Position numbers and translations under genes: made by a program | Origin: Mycobacterium aquaticum | GTDB taxonomy: Bacteria > Actinomycetota > Actinomycetes > Mycobacteriales > Mycobacteriaceae | Direction of reading: 5' to 3' | Assembly: GCF_002086485.1 (NCBI RefSeq) | Contig: NZ_MVHF01000014.1 | Span: forward strand, 79,127 to 143,126 | DNA length: 64,000 bases | The notes under the pieces: generated by a model | The model's input: the letters and a program-made list of their open reading frames with translations, nothing else | Database searches by the model: none | What the model was told of the DNA's origin: nothing | Part shown: piece by piece, positions 42,065 through 50,749 of the stretch | Numbering within the stretch: the stretch's first letter is position 1 | Layout of the letters: the number at the start of each line of letters is the position of its first letter

Positions 42065-42904
42065 ATGCGCCCCTCGCTGCTGCGGCCGCGCGACGCCGAT
42101 GCGGTGCGCGCCGAACTGCGCCGCATGGCCGCCGACACCGGTTTGCCGCTGGCGTTCGGCGGCGAGGTACATGGCGACGCACTGTTGCTCAGCGAATTCA
42201 TCGGCACCCGCACGGGAGCCATGCGCGGCCTCGCGGTCCGGCCGAGTGCGGGACTCGGCGGCGCGTCGATGGTGGCCCGCCGGCCCATCGCGGTGCCCGA
42301 CTACCGGCGGTCGGCAACCATCACCCACGACTACGACGAGCCGGTGTTGACCGAGGGTATCCGGTCGATCCTGGCGGTGCCGGTGGTGGTGGACGGCACC
42401 GCGCGCGCGGTGCTGTACGGCGCGCACCGCAGCAGCGCCCCGATCGGTGACCGGACCGCGGCGGCCATGCTGACCTCGGCGCGCAGGCTCGCCGACGAGT
42501 TGCGCGTGCGCGACGAGGTGGACCGCCGGATGCGGCTGCGCGAGGCACAACTGGCCAACTTCGACAGCCAGCCCGCCGACACCGAGCAGATCCGTGCGGT
42601 GTACGCCGATCTGCGCCGCCTGGCCGCCGACACCCCCGCACTGGCGGTGCCCCTGCGTGACCTCGCCGACCGCCTGGCCGGCGCGCTGCGCGGCGACGCG
42701 CCGGCCAGCGCACCGCTGACCGCCCGGGAGGTCGACGTGCTGGCCCAGATCGCTCTGGGCTGCACCAACGCCGAAGCTGCACAACGCCTTTCGCTGAAGC
42801 CCGAGACGGTGAAGAGTTATCTGCGCAGCGCCACAGCCAAACTCGGCGCGCGGACCCGGCACGAAGCGGTGTCCAAGGCCCGCAGGCTACGTCAGATCCC
42901 CTGA
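42065..42904 (+). CDS. GAF-type LuxR-family transcriptional regulator
   Basis: A 279-aa regulator. A GAF-like sensor spans about residues 1-150 (SILAVPVVVDGTARAVLYGA), then a helical linker, then a LuxR-type HTH at ~215-275 (LTAREVDVLAQIALGCTNAE, LSLKPETVKSYLRSATAKLG). Mycobacteria often have this architecture beside acyl-CoA synthetase genes. It is divergent from the synthetase operon and probably activates it. The frame remains open over 1.3 kb upstream, but that part is antisense to the synthetase. Its last 18 bases overlap the end of the convergent TetR gene. Confidence 0.83.
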   Translation: MRPSLLRPRDADAVRAELRRMAADTGLPLAFGGEVHGDALLLSEFIGTRTGAMRGLAVRPSAGLGGASMVARRPIAVPDYRRSATITHDYDEPVLTEGIRSILAVPVVVDGTARAVLYGAHRSSAPIGDRTAAAMLTSARRLADELRVRDEVDRRMRLREAQLANFDSQPADTEQIRAVYADLRRLAADTPALAVPLRDLADRLAGALRGDAPASAPLTAREVDVLAQIALGCTNAEAAQRLSLKPETVKSYLRSATAKLGARTRHEAVSKARRLRQIP

Positions 42905-43438
42905 CAGGTAACGCTGAATCGTCGGGCCGATCGACGAGATGATCTCCTCACGCGTCATGTCCGCCACCGGCGGCACCGCGAGCACGAACCGGCACAAGGC
43001 CAGCCCCATCATCTGAGCGCCGACCAGGCCTGCCCGCCGCTCAGCCTCGTCCGGCGGGGCCAGCTTCGCGACCACCGGCACCAACTGGGCTCCGAAGATC
43101 TCTCGCATGCGTTGGGCCGCTTCGGCATTGGTGGTGGCCGAGCGCAGCAGGACGGTGAGCGCCTCGTCGCCCTCCCAGCGGTTGAGGAAATGCGTGACGA
43201 GGCGTCGCCCCACCGTGGCCGGGTCGACTCCGGCGAGATCGGGGAACCGCAGATCGAACTCCGACGCGGTCGCGAACAGTTTGTCCTTGTTGCCGAAGTA
43301 CCGGATCACCAGGGCCGGGTCGATGCCGGCGGCCGCGGCGACCGCCCTGATGGTCGTGCCCTGGTAGCCCGTCGCGGCGAATTGCTCGCGGGCCGCGGCG
43401 AGGATCGCCTCCCTGGTCCGATCGGCTGAACGCTTCAT
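42887..43438 (-). CDS. TetR-family transcriptional repressor
   Basis: A 183-aa regulator. The HTH is TREAILAAAREQFAATGYQG, TTIRAVAAAAGIDPALVIRY and FGNKDKLF, as in TetR_N. The C-terminal domain resembles the common actinobacterial TetR type (RAGLVGAQMMGLALCRFVLA). It probably represses itself and the divergent FAD monooxygenase through twin GTCAACA-N2-TGTTGAC sites. I use ATG 43438; a start four codons earlier is possible. Confidence 0.88.
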   Translation of the reverse strand: MKRSADRTREAILAAAREQFAATGYQGTTIRAVAAAAGIDPALVIRYFGNKDKLFATASEFDLRFPDLAGVDPATVGRRLVTHFLNRWEGDEALTVLLRSATTNAEAAQRMREIFGAQLVPVVAKLAPPDEAERRAGLVGAQMMGLALCRFVLAVPPVADMTREEIISSIGPTIQRYLSGDLT

Positions 43439-43452
43439 GACCGACAGCATAA

Positions 43453-43468
43453 GTCAACACCTGTTGAC
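43453..43468. promoter_or_regulatory. TetR operator 1
   Basis: GTCAACACCTGTTGAC is a near-perfect palindrome (half-site GTCAACA) 14 bases upstream of the TetR start, well placed for autorepression. Confidence 0.8.
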
Positions 43469-43499
43469 AATGAGGTGGAACCGGGTTCACCATGGGTAT

Positions 43500-43515
43500 G
43501 TCAACAACTGTTGAC
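43500..43515. promoter_or_regulatory. TetR operator 2
   Basis: GTCAACAACTGTTGAC repeats the same palindrome 47 bases from operator 1 and 26 bases before the monooxygenase start. The two sites cover both divergent promoters. Confidence 0.8.
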
Positions 43516-43541
43516 TTCTTCGACAGGCAGAGGAGCTCACC

Positions 43542-44681
43542 ATGAAATCCACCGACGTCCTGGTGATCGGAGCCGGCCCGACCGGCCTGACACTCGCCGC
43601 TGACCTGCGCCGACGCGGGGTCGACGTGACCGTCGTCGACAAGGTGGCCGACGGCGCCAACACCTCGCGCGCCGCCGCCGTGGCCGCCCGCACGCTCGAA
43701 GTGCTCGAGGACCTCGATGTGTCCCGGCGCATGATCGCCGAAGGACTCGTCACCCCCCACTTCACAATGCGCGACGGCGAGCGCGTGCTGATCCCCGTCG
43801 ACTTCAGCACGCTGCCGACCGCCTATCCGTTCACGCTCATGCTCTCCCAGGCCGACACCGAGCGGATCCTGTTGCAGCGGCTCACCGAACTCGGCGGCAC
43901 GGTGATCCGGCCGCTCGGGCTCGAGCGGCTCGACCAGGACGGCGACGGCGTGACCGCGACCTTCAGCGACGGCAGTGCCATGCGGGCTCGCTACGTCGTC
44001 GGCGCGGATGGCCTCCACAGCCGGGTGCGCGAACAAGCCGGCATCGGGTTCAGCGGCGGCGAATACCCGGAGTCGTTCGCGTTGGCCGATGTCCGGCTGT
44101 CAGCACCGCTGGACGATGAGGGTGTGATCCTGTTCTACGCGAAATCGGGCCTCACGGTCGTCGCGCCGTTGCCCGACAAGGTGTTCCGCATCGTCGCCCC
44201 CACCGCAGACGCACCGGAATGCCCGACCGTGCCCTACGTTCAGCGCCTGCTCGACGAACGCGGTTTCGGTCCGGGGAAAACCGTTGTCACCGAGGTCATC
44301 TGGGGGTCGCGGTTCCGCATCCAGCACCGCGTGGCCGATACCTACCGCGCCGGTCGGCTGCTGCTCGCCGGCGATGCGGCCCACGTGCACAGCCCGGCAG
44401 GCGGGCAGGGCATGAACCTGGGCATCCAGGATGCGGTGGCACTTGCCGACGCGCTGGCCGCCGTGCTCGGTGGTGCGCCCGACAGCGTGCTCGACGACTA
44501 CAGCGCGGCGCGCCGGCCGATCGCCCGGCAGGTGCTGGCACTCACCGGACAGCTCACCCGGGTGGCCACGCTGCCACCGCTGCTGCGTCCCGTCCGCAAT
44601 GCGTTGATGGGATTGGCGTCGCACCTGCCCGTGGTGCGCCACCAACTGGCGTGGCGTCTCAGCGGGCTGGTCTACCGCTGA
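43542..44681 (+). CDS. FAD-dependent monooxygenase (class A)
   Basis: A 379-aa flavoprotein hydroxylase. It shows the N-terminal GxGxxG (VLVIGAGPTGLTLAADL), the DG motif VVGADGLHSRVREQAG and the GD motif LLLAGDAAHVHSPAGGQGMN. It is shorter than many relatives and lacks the C-terminal thioredoxin-like domain. It would hydroxylate or epoxidise an aromatic or xenobiotic substrate using NAD(P)H and oxygen. AGGAG eight bases before ATG 43542 supports the start. It is controlled by the divergent TetR and followed after 14 bases by an epoxide hydrolase, suggesting a detoxification pair. Confidence 0.87.
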   Translation: MKSTDVLVIGAGPTGLTLAADLRRRGVDVTVVDKVADGANTSRAAAVAARTLEVLEDLDVSRRMIAEGLVTPHFTMRDGERVLIPVDFSTLPTAYPFTLMLSQADTERILLQRLTELGGTVIRPLGLERLDQDGDGVTATFSDGSAMRARYVVGADGLHSRVREQAGIGFSGGEYPESFALADVRLSAPLDDEGVILFYAKSGLTVVAPLPDKVFRIVAPTADAPECPTVPYVQRLLDERGFGPGKTVVTEVIWGSRFRIQHRVADTYRAGRLLLAGDAAHVHSPAGGQGMNLGIQDAVALADALAAVLGGAPDSVLDDYSAARRPIARQVLALTGQLTRVATLPPLLRPVRNALMGLASHLPVVRHQLAWRLSGLVYR

Positions 44682-44695
44682 GGTGATGCGACAGG

Positions 44696-45811
44696 ATGGC
44701 TGGTATGTCTTCGATCAGACCGTTCCGGATCGCCGTTCCCGACAACGAGCTCGCCGACCTCAAGGACCGGCTGGCGCGGACCCGATGGCCTGAGCCCGAA
44801 TGCGTGGACGACTGGAGTCAGGGCATACCGCTGAGCTACACGCGCGAACTCGCCGACTACTGGGCGAACTCCTACGACTGGCGAGCCCGTGAAGCCGCAC
44901 TCAACCGCTTCGACCACTACACCACCGAAATCGACGGGCTGGACATCCATTTCATCCATCAGCGCTCACCACACCAGGACGCGTTCCCGCTGTTGATCAC
45001 ACACGGCTGGCCCGGATCGATCGTGGAATTCCACAAGGTGATCGAGCCGCTGACCGAGGCGGGGTTCCACGTGGTGTGCCCGTCGCTGCCGGGCTACGGC
45101 TTCTCCGGCAAACCGACCACGACCGGATGGGGCGTCGGCAAGATCGCCGAAGCGTGGGACGAGCTGATGGTGCGCCTGGGGTATGACCGCTACGGCGCGC
45201 AGGGCGGCGACTGGGGTGCCGCGGTGACGACGCAGATCGGCCGCAATGTGGGCTCGTGCATCGCCATCCACGTCAACATGCCGATCGCGCAGCCGCCCGC
45301 CGAGGGCGTCGGTGAGATGACCGAGGACCTGCAGAAGGCGCTGGCCCGCATCGACTACTACCGCAAATGGGATTCGGGGTACATGAAGCAGCAGTCCACG
45401 CGGCCGCAGACCGTCGGCTACGGCCTGACGGACTCCCCCGTCGGCCAGCTGGCGTGGATCGTGGAGAAGTTCTGGTCGTGGATGGACTGCGACGGCAACC
45501 CCGAGAACGTGGTGTCCAAAGACGAAATGCTCGACAACGTCATGCTGTACTGGCTCACCGCGTCGGCAGCGTCGTCGGCCCGGCTGTACTGGGAAAGCCA
45601 TGACACCTGGGGCGGCGGCGGATACGTGAGCGTGCCCACCGGTATCGCGTCGTTTCCGTTGGAGATCCTGCGAGCGCCCCGCGCCTGGTGCGAAACCGGC
45701 TACAACGTCACCCATTACACGACCATGCCGCGCGGCGGGCATTTCGCGGCATTCGAGCAACCGGAGTTGTTCGTCGAGGACGTGAAGACGTTCTTCGCCA
45801 CCGTGCGCTGA
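44696..45811 (+). CDS. epoxide hydrolase (EHN family, alpha/beta hydrolase)
   Basis: A 371-aa alpha/beta-hydrolase epoxide hydrolase. The EHN N-terminal domain opens IRPFRIAVPDNELADLKDRL. The oxyanion motif is ITHGWPGSIVEF, the nucleophile Asp lies in YGAQGGDWGAAV (about residue 177), and the catalytic histidine is in MPRGGHFAAFEQPE near the C-terminus. It opens epoxides to diols. It directly follows the FAD monooxygenase, and together they could epoxidise and hydrolyse a substrate. ATG 44705 is an alternative start three codons in. Confidence 0.88.
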   Translation: MAGMSSIRPFRIAVPDNELADLKDRLARTRWPEPECVDDWSQGIPLSYTRELADYWANSYDWRAREAALNRFDHYTTEIDGLDIHFIHQRSPHQDAFPLLITHGWPGSIVEFHKVIEPLTEAGFHVVCPSLPGYGFSGKPTTTGWGVGKIAEAWDELMVRLGYDRYGAQGGDWGAAVTTQIGRNVGSCIAIHVNMPIAQPPAEGVGEMTEDLQKALARIDYYRKWDSGYMKQQSTRPQTVGYGLTDSPVGQLAWIVEKFWSWMDCDGNPENVVSKDEMLDNVMLYWLTASAASSARLYWESHDTWGGGGYVSVPTGIASFPLEILRAPRAWCETGYNVTHYTTMPRGGHFAAFEQPELFVEDVKTFFATVR

Positions 45812-45820
45812 GTTTTCTTC

Positions 45821-45881
45821 CGCGAGCAGACATAGCGGTACGCCAAACGCGGCGTGTCGGGTACCGCCATGTCTGCTCGCG
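45821..45881. repeat. intergenic palindromic element, copy 3 (likely terminator)
   Basis: CGCGAGCAGACATAGCGGTAC and its partner at 45861-45881 pair at 20 of 21 positions; the 19-base loop contains GGCGTGTCG. It starts 9 bases after the epoxide hydrolase stop and ends 29 bases before the next gene, so it probably ends the TetR-controlled transcript. The GCGAGCAGACA stem is shared with the element at 21433. Confidence 0.78.
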
Positions 45882-45910
45882 GGGAAACGGGACGGGCTAG
45901 CCTGACGGAC

Positions 45911-47251
45911 ATGGACGAACTGGTGCGGTCCCGGGCGATCCAAGCCGTCATCTGGGGCATGCCCGCCGTCAACTTCGAGCTGCTGCGCGACGCCTCCGCC
46001 GCTGTGGGTGCCACCGACAACGAGGTGGTGTTCTGGTCGAAACTGCCGGACTGGAAGAACCAGACCCTCACGCCCAATCCCGATACCGTGTACGTCTTCC
46101 CGTTCTACGACACGCAGGCCGGGCCGATGGTGCTCGAAATCCCGCCTGCCGAAGACGGTTCCATCACCGGGTCGATCGACAACGGCTGGCAGGAGGCGCT
46201 GGAGGACGTCGGGCCTGCCGGGGTCGACAAGGGCGCGGGCGGCAAGTACCTGATCCTGCCGCCCGGCTACGACGGGCAGATCCCTGCCGGGCACATCGCG
46301 CTGAACTCGGCGACATACACCGGATTCGGGGCGTTGCGGTCCAACATCGCTTCGAGCGACGACGCCGATGTTGCCGCCGCGGTTGCGTACGGCAAGCGTG
46401 TCAAGTTCTATCCGCTGGGACACGACGACGCCCCGACCACGTTCGTCGATGCGGCTGATGCGGTGTACGACAACACCATTCCGTACGACCTTCGGTTCTT
46501 CGAATTGCTCGACCGGTTCGTGCAACGCGAACCCTGGCTGCAGCGCGACCGGGTGATGATCTCGATCCTCAAGTCGATCGGCATCGAGAAGGGCACGCCG
46601 TTCGCGCCCGACGCAGAGCTCACCACAGTGCTGAACTCTGCCGCGGCAGCAGCGCACGACTGGCTCGAGGCCAGTTATCCGCGGTTCTTCACCCCGCCGT
46701 ATTTCGAGGGCACGCACTGGGCCGTGCCCGCCTCGCAGGAGGTGGTGCTGGGCATGCAAACCGGTTTCGCCGACACCGACAGCTATCCCGTCGATGACCG
46801 CGGTCTGCTGTACTCCTTCATCTACTTCAGCGCCAAACACCTTGGCCAGGGCCAGTTCTACGTGATGACCATCGCCGACAGGGACGGCCGGCCGCTCGAC
46901 GGCGGCCAGACCTACCGGCTACGTGTCCCCGCCGATCCGCCGGTGTCGCTCTACTGGTCGGCCACGGTGTACGACCGGGCCACACATGCGCTGATCCGAG
47001 ATCTGCCGTACTCCAGCCGCTCGTCGCACCGACCTGACCTGATCAGCAATCCCGACGGCTCCGTCGACGTGTACATCGGCCCGTCTGCACCCACCCATGG
47101 CTCCTCGGGCGAGCGCTCGTCGGAAGGCAACGAGGCCAACTGGATTCCCACCACACCCGGCGGCCGCTTCGAGGTGCTGTTCCGGCTCTACGGGCCCAAG
47201 CCCGCCCTGTTCGACAAGACCTGGCAGTTGCCCGACATCGAAAAGGCGTGA
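45911..47251 (+). CDS. DUF1254/DUF1214 domain-containing protein
   Basis: A 446-aa protein. The N-terminal DUF1254 region has AIQAVIWGMPAVNFELLRDA and LTPNPDTVYVFPFYDT. The C-terminal DUF1214 region has FYVMTIADRDGRPLDGGQTY, PVSLYWSATVYDRATHALIR and the end segment FEVLFRLYGP. No signal peptide is seen in this version. The function of the family is unknown. I start at ATG 45911; a longer frame runs back into the hairpin repeat. It seems to be transcribed alone. Confidence 0.83.
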   Translation: MDELVRSRAIQAVIWGMPAVNFELLRDASAAVGATDNEVVFWSKLPDWKNQTLTPNPDTVYVFPFYDTQAGPMVLEIPPAEDGSITGSIDNGWQEALEDVGPAGVDKGAGGKYLILPPGYDGQIPAGHIALNSATYTGFGALRSNIASSDDADVAAAVAYGKRVKFYPLGHDDAPTTFVDAADAVYDNTIPYDLRFFELLDRFVQREPWLQRDRVMISILKSIGIEKGTPFAPDAELTTVLNSAAAAAHDWLEASYPRFFTPPYFEGTHWAVPASQEVVLGMQTGFADTDSYPVDDRGLLYSFIYFSAKHLGQGQFYVMTIADRDGRPLDGGQTYRLRVPADPPVSLYWSATVYDRATHALIRDLPYSSRSSHRPDLISNPDGSVDVYIGPSAPTHGSSGERSSEGNEANWIPTTPGGRFEVLFRLYGPKPALFDKTWQLPDIEKA

Positions 47252-47301
47252 CAGCAAACATGCCTGCCCGTCCGCTGTGAGGATCTGTTAATACTGGCTA
47301 G

Positions 47302-48714
47302 GTGAACGTCGCACCCCGTTGGGGGAAAACCCTACTGACACGGGCGCTCACGGTCGGCATGCTGATGGTGATGACGCTGCTCCTGGGGTCCCCGACTGTG
47401 CGCGCCGACGGCGGCGGGTCCGACACCGACGTGCACATCGCGCAGTCGCTGGGCGGCCGTGAGCTGACGGTGGTGATCCGGCGGGTCGGCCCGGTGCTCG
47501 GCCCGCTCCAGGTGGATGTGGTGACCCACGCCGGTGATACACCCGGCACCCTGCAACTCACGGCGACCACCGCGGGAGCCACGGGCAGCTCCGGCCGCGT
47601 GCCGCTCGGCGCACCGGGCATCTACACCACGACACTCGCCGTCGACCGGCCCGGACCGTGGGAACTTCTGGTCGACGACGGCCACACCGTGGCCCGCATC
47701 CCATTCCTGGTCCCCGCGCAGGTCACCCCGCCGTGGAAAAAGGCCAGCGACTACGGGTTCTTCGCCGCCGGGGTTCTGCTGATCGTCTCGCTCGGCGTGG
47801 CCCTACGGTCCCGACGTGGCGCGGTCACGCTGATCCCGGCGACCGCGATGGTGGTCTCGTTGACCGTCGGCGTCACCGGTGCCGTGCTGTCGGCGTCGTC
47901 CCCACCGCCGCCGCTGCCCGGCCGCGACCTGGACCCCACCGTGGAGAACATCCATGACCCGTACGCCCGGGTGGCAGCGAATTCCCTGACTCCCGTGGAC
48001 TATTCACGGCCACCAGTCAACCTGGCGCTGGCGGTGCACGGCGCGGCACTGGACCTGAACCTGATCGATTCGTCGACCGGGCGCCCCGTCGACGACCTGC
48101 TCGTCCACCATGGTGCGCTGATCCACCTCATCGTCGTCTCCCCCTCAGGCGCGATGTCGCATCTGCATCCGGTGCGCGTGGCCCCGGGTCGCTATCAAGT
48201 GCAGCTCGACCCGACCGAGCACGGCACCTACGCCGTCGCGGCCGAGATCGCCCGGCGAGGCGGGGGCATCCAGTTGCTGCGCGGCTCGGTCGCCGGCCGC
48301 AACCAGGGTCAGGCGCCCACCACACCCGGTCCGTCACCGGCCGCGATCACGACGACGGTCTCCCCCGCCGGTACGCCGAGCACCATCCGGGCCCGGTTCG
48401 GCGACACCGCCGACCTGCAGCCATGGCTCGGCATGACCGGCCACATGATGGTGATCGGCCCGCTGGGCACCAACAGCCCTGACATCGGCGAACTCGCACT
48501 GACAGCACCGGTTTGGGCCCACGCCCACGCGATGGTGCCGCCCGCCCCGGGTGCCGCGGGCGGCCAGCCCGACGAATCAGTGGCCCGCTACGGACCGGAG
48601 ATCGACTTCACCTACACCTTCGCGCTGCCGGGCCGGTACAAGGTGTGGGTGCAGAGCGAACGCAACTACGCCATCCTCACCGCGCCAACCGAAGTCGAGG
48701 TCCCCGCACCATGA
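47302..48714 (+). CDS. exported/membrane protein with His-rich repeat domains (possible metal handling)
   Basis: A 470-aa protein with a signal sequence or anchor (LTVGMLMVMTLLLGSPTVRA), a beta-rich ectodomain (~35-145), one or two membrane helices (~150-200) and a second ectodomain. The latter carries HHGALIHLIVVSPSGAMSHL followed by HPVRV, then DLQPWLGMTGHMMVIGPLG and WAHAHAMVPP. The repeated His/Met pairs resemble extracytoplasmic copper-binding or YtkA/CopC-like domains. Its stop overlaps the next gene by ATGA. First gene of a four-gene membrane cluster. Copper or heme trafficking is inference. Confidence 0.7.
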   Translation: MNVAPRWGKTLLTRALTVGMLMVMTLLLGSPTVRADGGGSDTDVHIAQSLGGRELTVVIRRVGPVLGPLQVDVVTHAGDTPGTLQLTATTAGATGSSGRVPLGAPGIYTTTLAVDRPGPWELLVDDGHTVARIPFLVPAQVTPPWKKASDYGFFAAGVLLIVSLGVALRSRRGAVTLIPATAMVVSLTVGVTGAVLSASSPPPPLPGRDLDPTVENIHDPYARVAANSLTPVDYSRPPVNLALAVHGAALDLNLIDSSTGRPVDDLLVHHGALIHLIVVSPSGAMSHLHPVRVAPGRYQVQLDPTEHGTYAVAAEIARRGGGIQLLRGSVAGRNQGQAPTTPGPSPAAITTTVSPAGTPSTIRARFGDTADLQPWLGMTGHMMVIGPLGTNSPDIGELALTAPVWAHAHAMVPPAPGAAGGQPDESVARYGPEIDFTYTFALPGRYKVWVQSERNYAILTAPTEVEVPAP

Positions 48715-49118
48715 GTCGTCAACGCCTCATCGTCGTCGCGGTGATCGCCGGGGTCGCCGTAGCAGCCGGAATGTGGCTGCTGTGGCCCAAACCCGCGACG
48801 CCGCTCGTCGCCGAGGCCACCGCGGGCCCGTATCTGGTGCGAATCACGGGCACACCGCCGAAGGTCGGGATCAACCCATTGGTGGTCGAGATCACCGGCA
48901 GCGCAGGCGAATCGCCGACGCCGGAATCGGTGACCTTCGAACCGGCAATGCCCCAGATGGGCCACGCCACAACGCCTGTGGTGGCCCGTCCCGACGGCAC
49001 CGAGCACTACCGCGGCGACGTGAACCTCAGCATGCCCGGACAGTGGGAGATCACCGTGCGGATTTCCAATGGCAAAGATCACTACGACGCGGTCCTCAAC
49101 GTGACCACCACCGGATAG
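48711..49118 (+). CDS. YtkA/FixH-like membrane-anchored protein
   Basis: A 135-aa protein with an N-terminal membrane helix (RLIVVAVIAGVAVAAGMWLL) and an extracytoplasmic beta domain. PTPESVTFEPAMPQMGHATT, then RGDVNLSMPGQWEITVRI matches the YtkA-like/FixH pattern (a MPxMGH motif followed by a Gly-x-W strand). FixH-type proteins assist copper-containing oxidases. ATG 48711 overlaps the upstream stop. It is second in the cluster. Confidence 0.75.
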   Translation: MSRQRLIVVAVIAGVAVAAGMWLLWPKPATPLVAEATAGPYLVRITGTPPKVGINPLVVEITGSAGESPTPESVTFEPAMPQMGHATTPVVARPDGTEHYRGDVNLSMPGQWEITVRISNGKDHYDAVLNVTTTG

Positions 49119-49127
49119 GAAACGCCC

Positions 49128-50210
49128 ATGACCAAAACGGATTCGGCGGGCCGGCTTGCGGCGTTCGTGATGCTGGCCGGAACCCTGATCTCCCTGAGCG
49201 GACTCACCTGGGACATCGGGTGGCACGGCGACGTCGGACCCGACAGCTTCTTCACCCTGCCCCACCTGTTCGTGTATTCCGGCGGCGCCATCGCCGGGCT
49301 GACCAGCCTGACCATGGTGCTGCGCGCCACGTCGGCGCAGCGGGGCGGCCAGGCGCCCGATCCAACGGTCGGTGGCCGGGCCGTCAAGGTGCTCGGGGTG
49401 TTCGCCGCCCCGATCGGATATCTCGTCGGAGGCGTCGCCGCGGCATCGTTCCTGCTGTACGGCCTGTGGGACGAATGGTGGCACGGCCTCTACGGATTCG
49501 ACGTCACCATCGCCTCCCCACCGCACCAGGGCTGGCTCACCTCGATCTGCGTCACGATGGTCGGCACCGCCATCGTGTTCGCGGCGGCGCGCGAACATCG
49601 CTGGGGTCGTTGGGGTTTCATGACTGCCGTGGCCGCGTTCGGATCGTATGCGTCGATCACCAGTACTGCGCTCGCCGATGTCAACATGGGCACCAGCATC
49701 GACTGGTTCGTCGTCACCTGGGTCGCGATCCCCGTCGTCTGCGTGCTCCTCGGCTCGCAGGTGCTGCCGCGCGGCGGGGCACTGGGCACCGGCGTGCTGA
49801 CGCTGGTGGTCAACCTCGCGACATGGTCATACGCGCAGTGGGCGGTCGGCTGGTATGCGAATGTTCAGCACCTGGCGCTGCGTGACTACGTCGAGTTGGG
49901 CTTCCCCATCGAGCGGGTGCTGATACCCGCTGCGGTGATGGTGTTCAGCGTCCTCGTGGAACTCCTGCTGCGCTGGAAGGGTTCCAGCGCATGGGCATTG
50001 GCCGGTTACGGCGCCCTCGGCGCGGCGGCCATCACCTGGTGGCTCGAATCGGGCATGCGACACGCGCCCGGCGACAGCATCGTGTTCACCTGTGCCGCGT
50101 CGGCTGCCATCGCCGCGATCCTGGGCGCCGCCACCGTGCGGCTCGGGCGAGCACTGCGGGCCGCCAACACCGCGCCTGCCGCGCGCGACGATGCGGTGGT
50201 CGCGGCGTGA
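49128..50210 (+). CDS. polytopic membrane protein of unknown function
   Basis: A 360-aa membrane protein with about eight to nine hydrophobic segments. Conserved-looking polar residues lie within membranes: GLTWDIGWHGDVGPDSFFTL, PHLFVYSGG and YGLWDEWWHGLYGFDV, several Trp/Asp/His that could bind a metal or heme. It is third in the cluster, 9 bases after the YtkA-like gene, and its stop overlaps the fourth gene. I do not recognise the family. Confidence 0.72.
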   Translation: MTKTDSAGRLAAFVMLAGTLISLSGLTWDIGWHGDVGPDSFFTLPHLFVYSGGAIAGLTSLTMVLRATSAQRGGQAPDPTVGGRAVKVLGVFAAPIGYLVGGVAAASFLLYGLWDEWWHGLYGFDVTIASPPHQGWLTSICVTMVGTAIVFAAAREHRWGRWGFMTAVAAFGSYASITSTALADVNMGTSIDWFVVTWVAIPVVCVLLGSQVLPRGGALGTGVLTLVVNLATWSYAQWAVGWYANVQHLALRDYVELGFPIERVLIPAAVMVFSVLVELLLRWKGSSAWALAGYGALGAAAITWWLESGMRHAPGDSIVFTCAASAAIAAILGAATVRLGRALRAANTAPAARDDAVVAA

Positions 50211-50737
50211 AGGCGCGCAAAGTGGCCGCCGTGCTCGGCGCCATGGTCGCCCTGTGGTTCGGTGCCGCCCCCACCGCCGCCGCCAATCCCCTGGACTACG
50301 TGGTGCATTCCGAGCACGTCCAGGTCGGGCCGTATCCGGTGACGGTCGGCTTCACCGTCTGGCCGTTGCGTGCCATGCAGTCACTGGATTTCACGTTCGA
50401 ACCCGAGGGCGGCATCGCCGGCAATTCGGGCACGCTCACCGAGATCGCGCCCGACGGCCGGGAAGAGACCGACCGGCTGGCCCGGCACCCGCGCAATCGT
50501 GAGGTGTGGGGCCTCGACGTGCGGTCGCTGGACACGTCGGGCACCTGGACGCTGCGGTTCACGATCGACGGGCCGCGAGGCGAGGGCACCGGCGAGCTGG
50601 CCGTCGACGTGCTCAACCAGCCGGGCCCGCCGCTGCCGCTGAGCTGGGCGATCGGCCTGATACCGCTGACGCTCACCGTGGTGTTCTTCGGCGTGGTGTG
50701 GCTGCGCACCGGCCGCTCCCCCGCCGAAGTGCGCTGA
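50207..50737 (+). CDS. exported protein with C-terminal membrane helix
   Basis: A 176-aa protein with signal peptide (AAVLGAMVALWFGAAPTAAA), a beta-rich ectodomain (VVHSEHVQVGPYPVTVGFTV; LDTSGTWTLRFTIDG) and a C-terminal membrane helix (GLIPLTLTVVFFGVVWLR). The layout mirrors the first ectodomain plus helix of the protein at 47302, so the two are probably distant relatives. GTG 50207 overlaps the preceding stop. Last gene of the cluster. Function unknown. Confidence 0.72.
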   Translation: MKARKVAAVLGAMVALWFGAAPTAAANPLDYVVHSEHVQVGPYPVTVGFTVWPLRAMQSLDFTFEPEGGIAGNSGTLTEIAPDGREETDRLARHPRNREVWGLDVRSLDTSGTWTLRFTIDGPRGEGTGELAVDVLNQPGPPLPLSWAIGLIPLTLTVVFFGVVWLRTGRSPAEVR

Positions 50738-50749
50738 GCGGGCCCGCTG

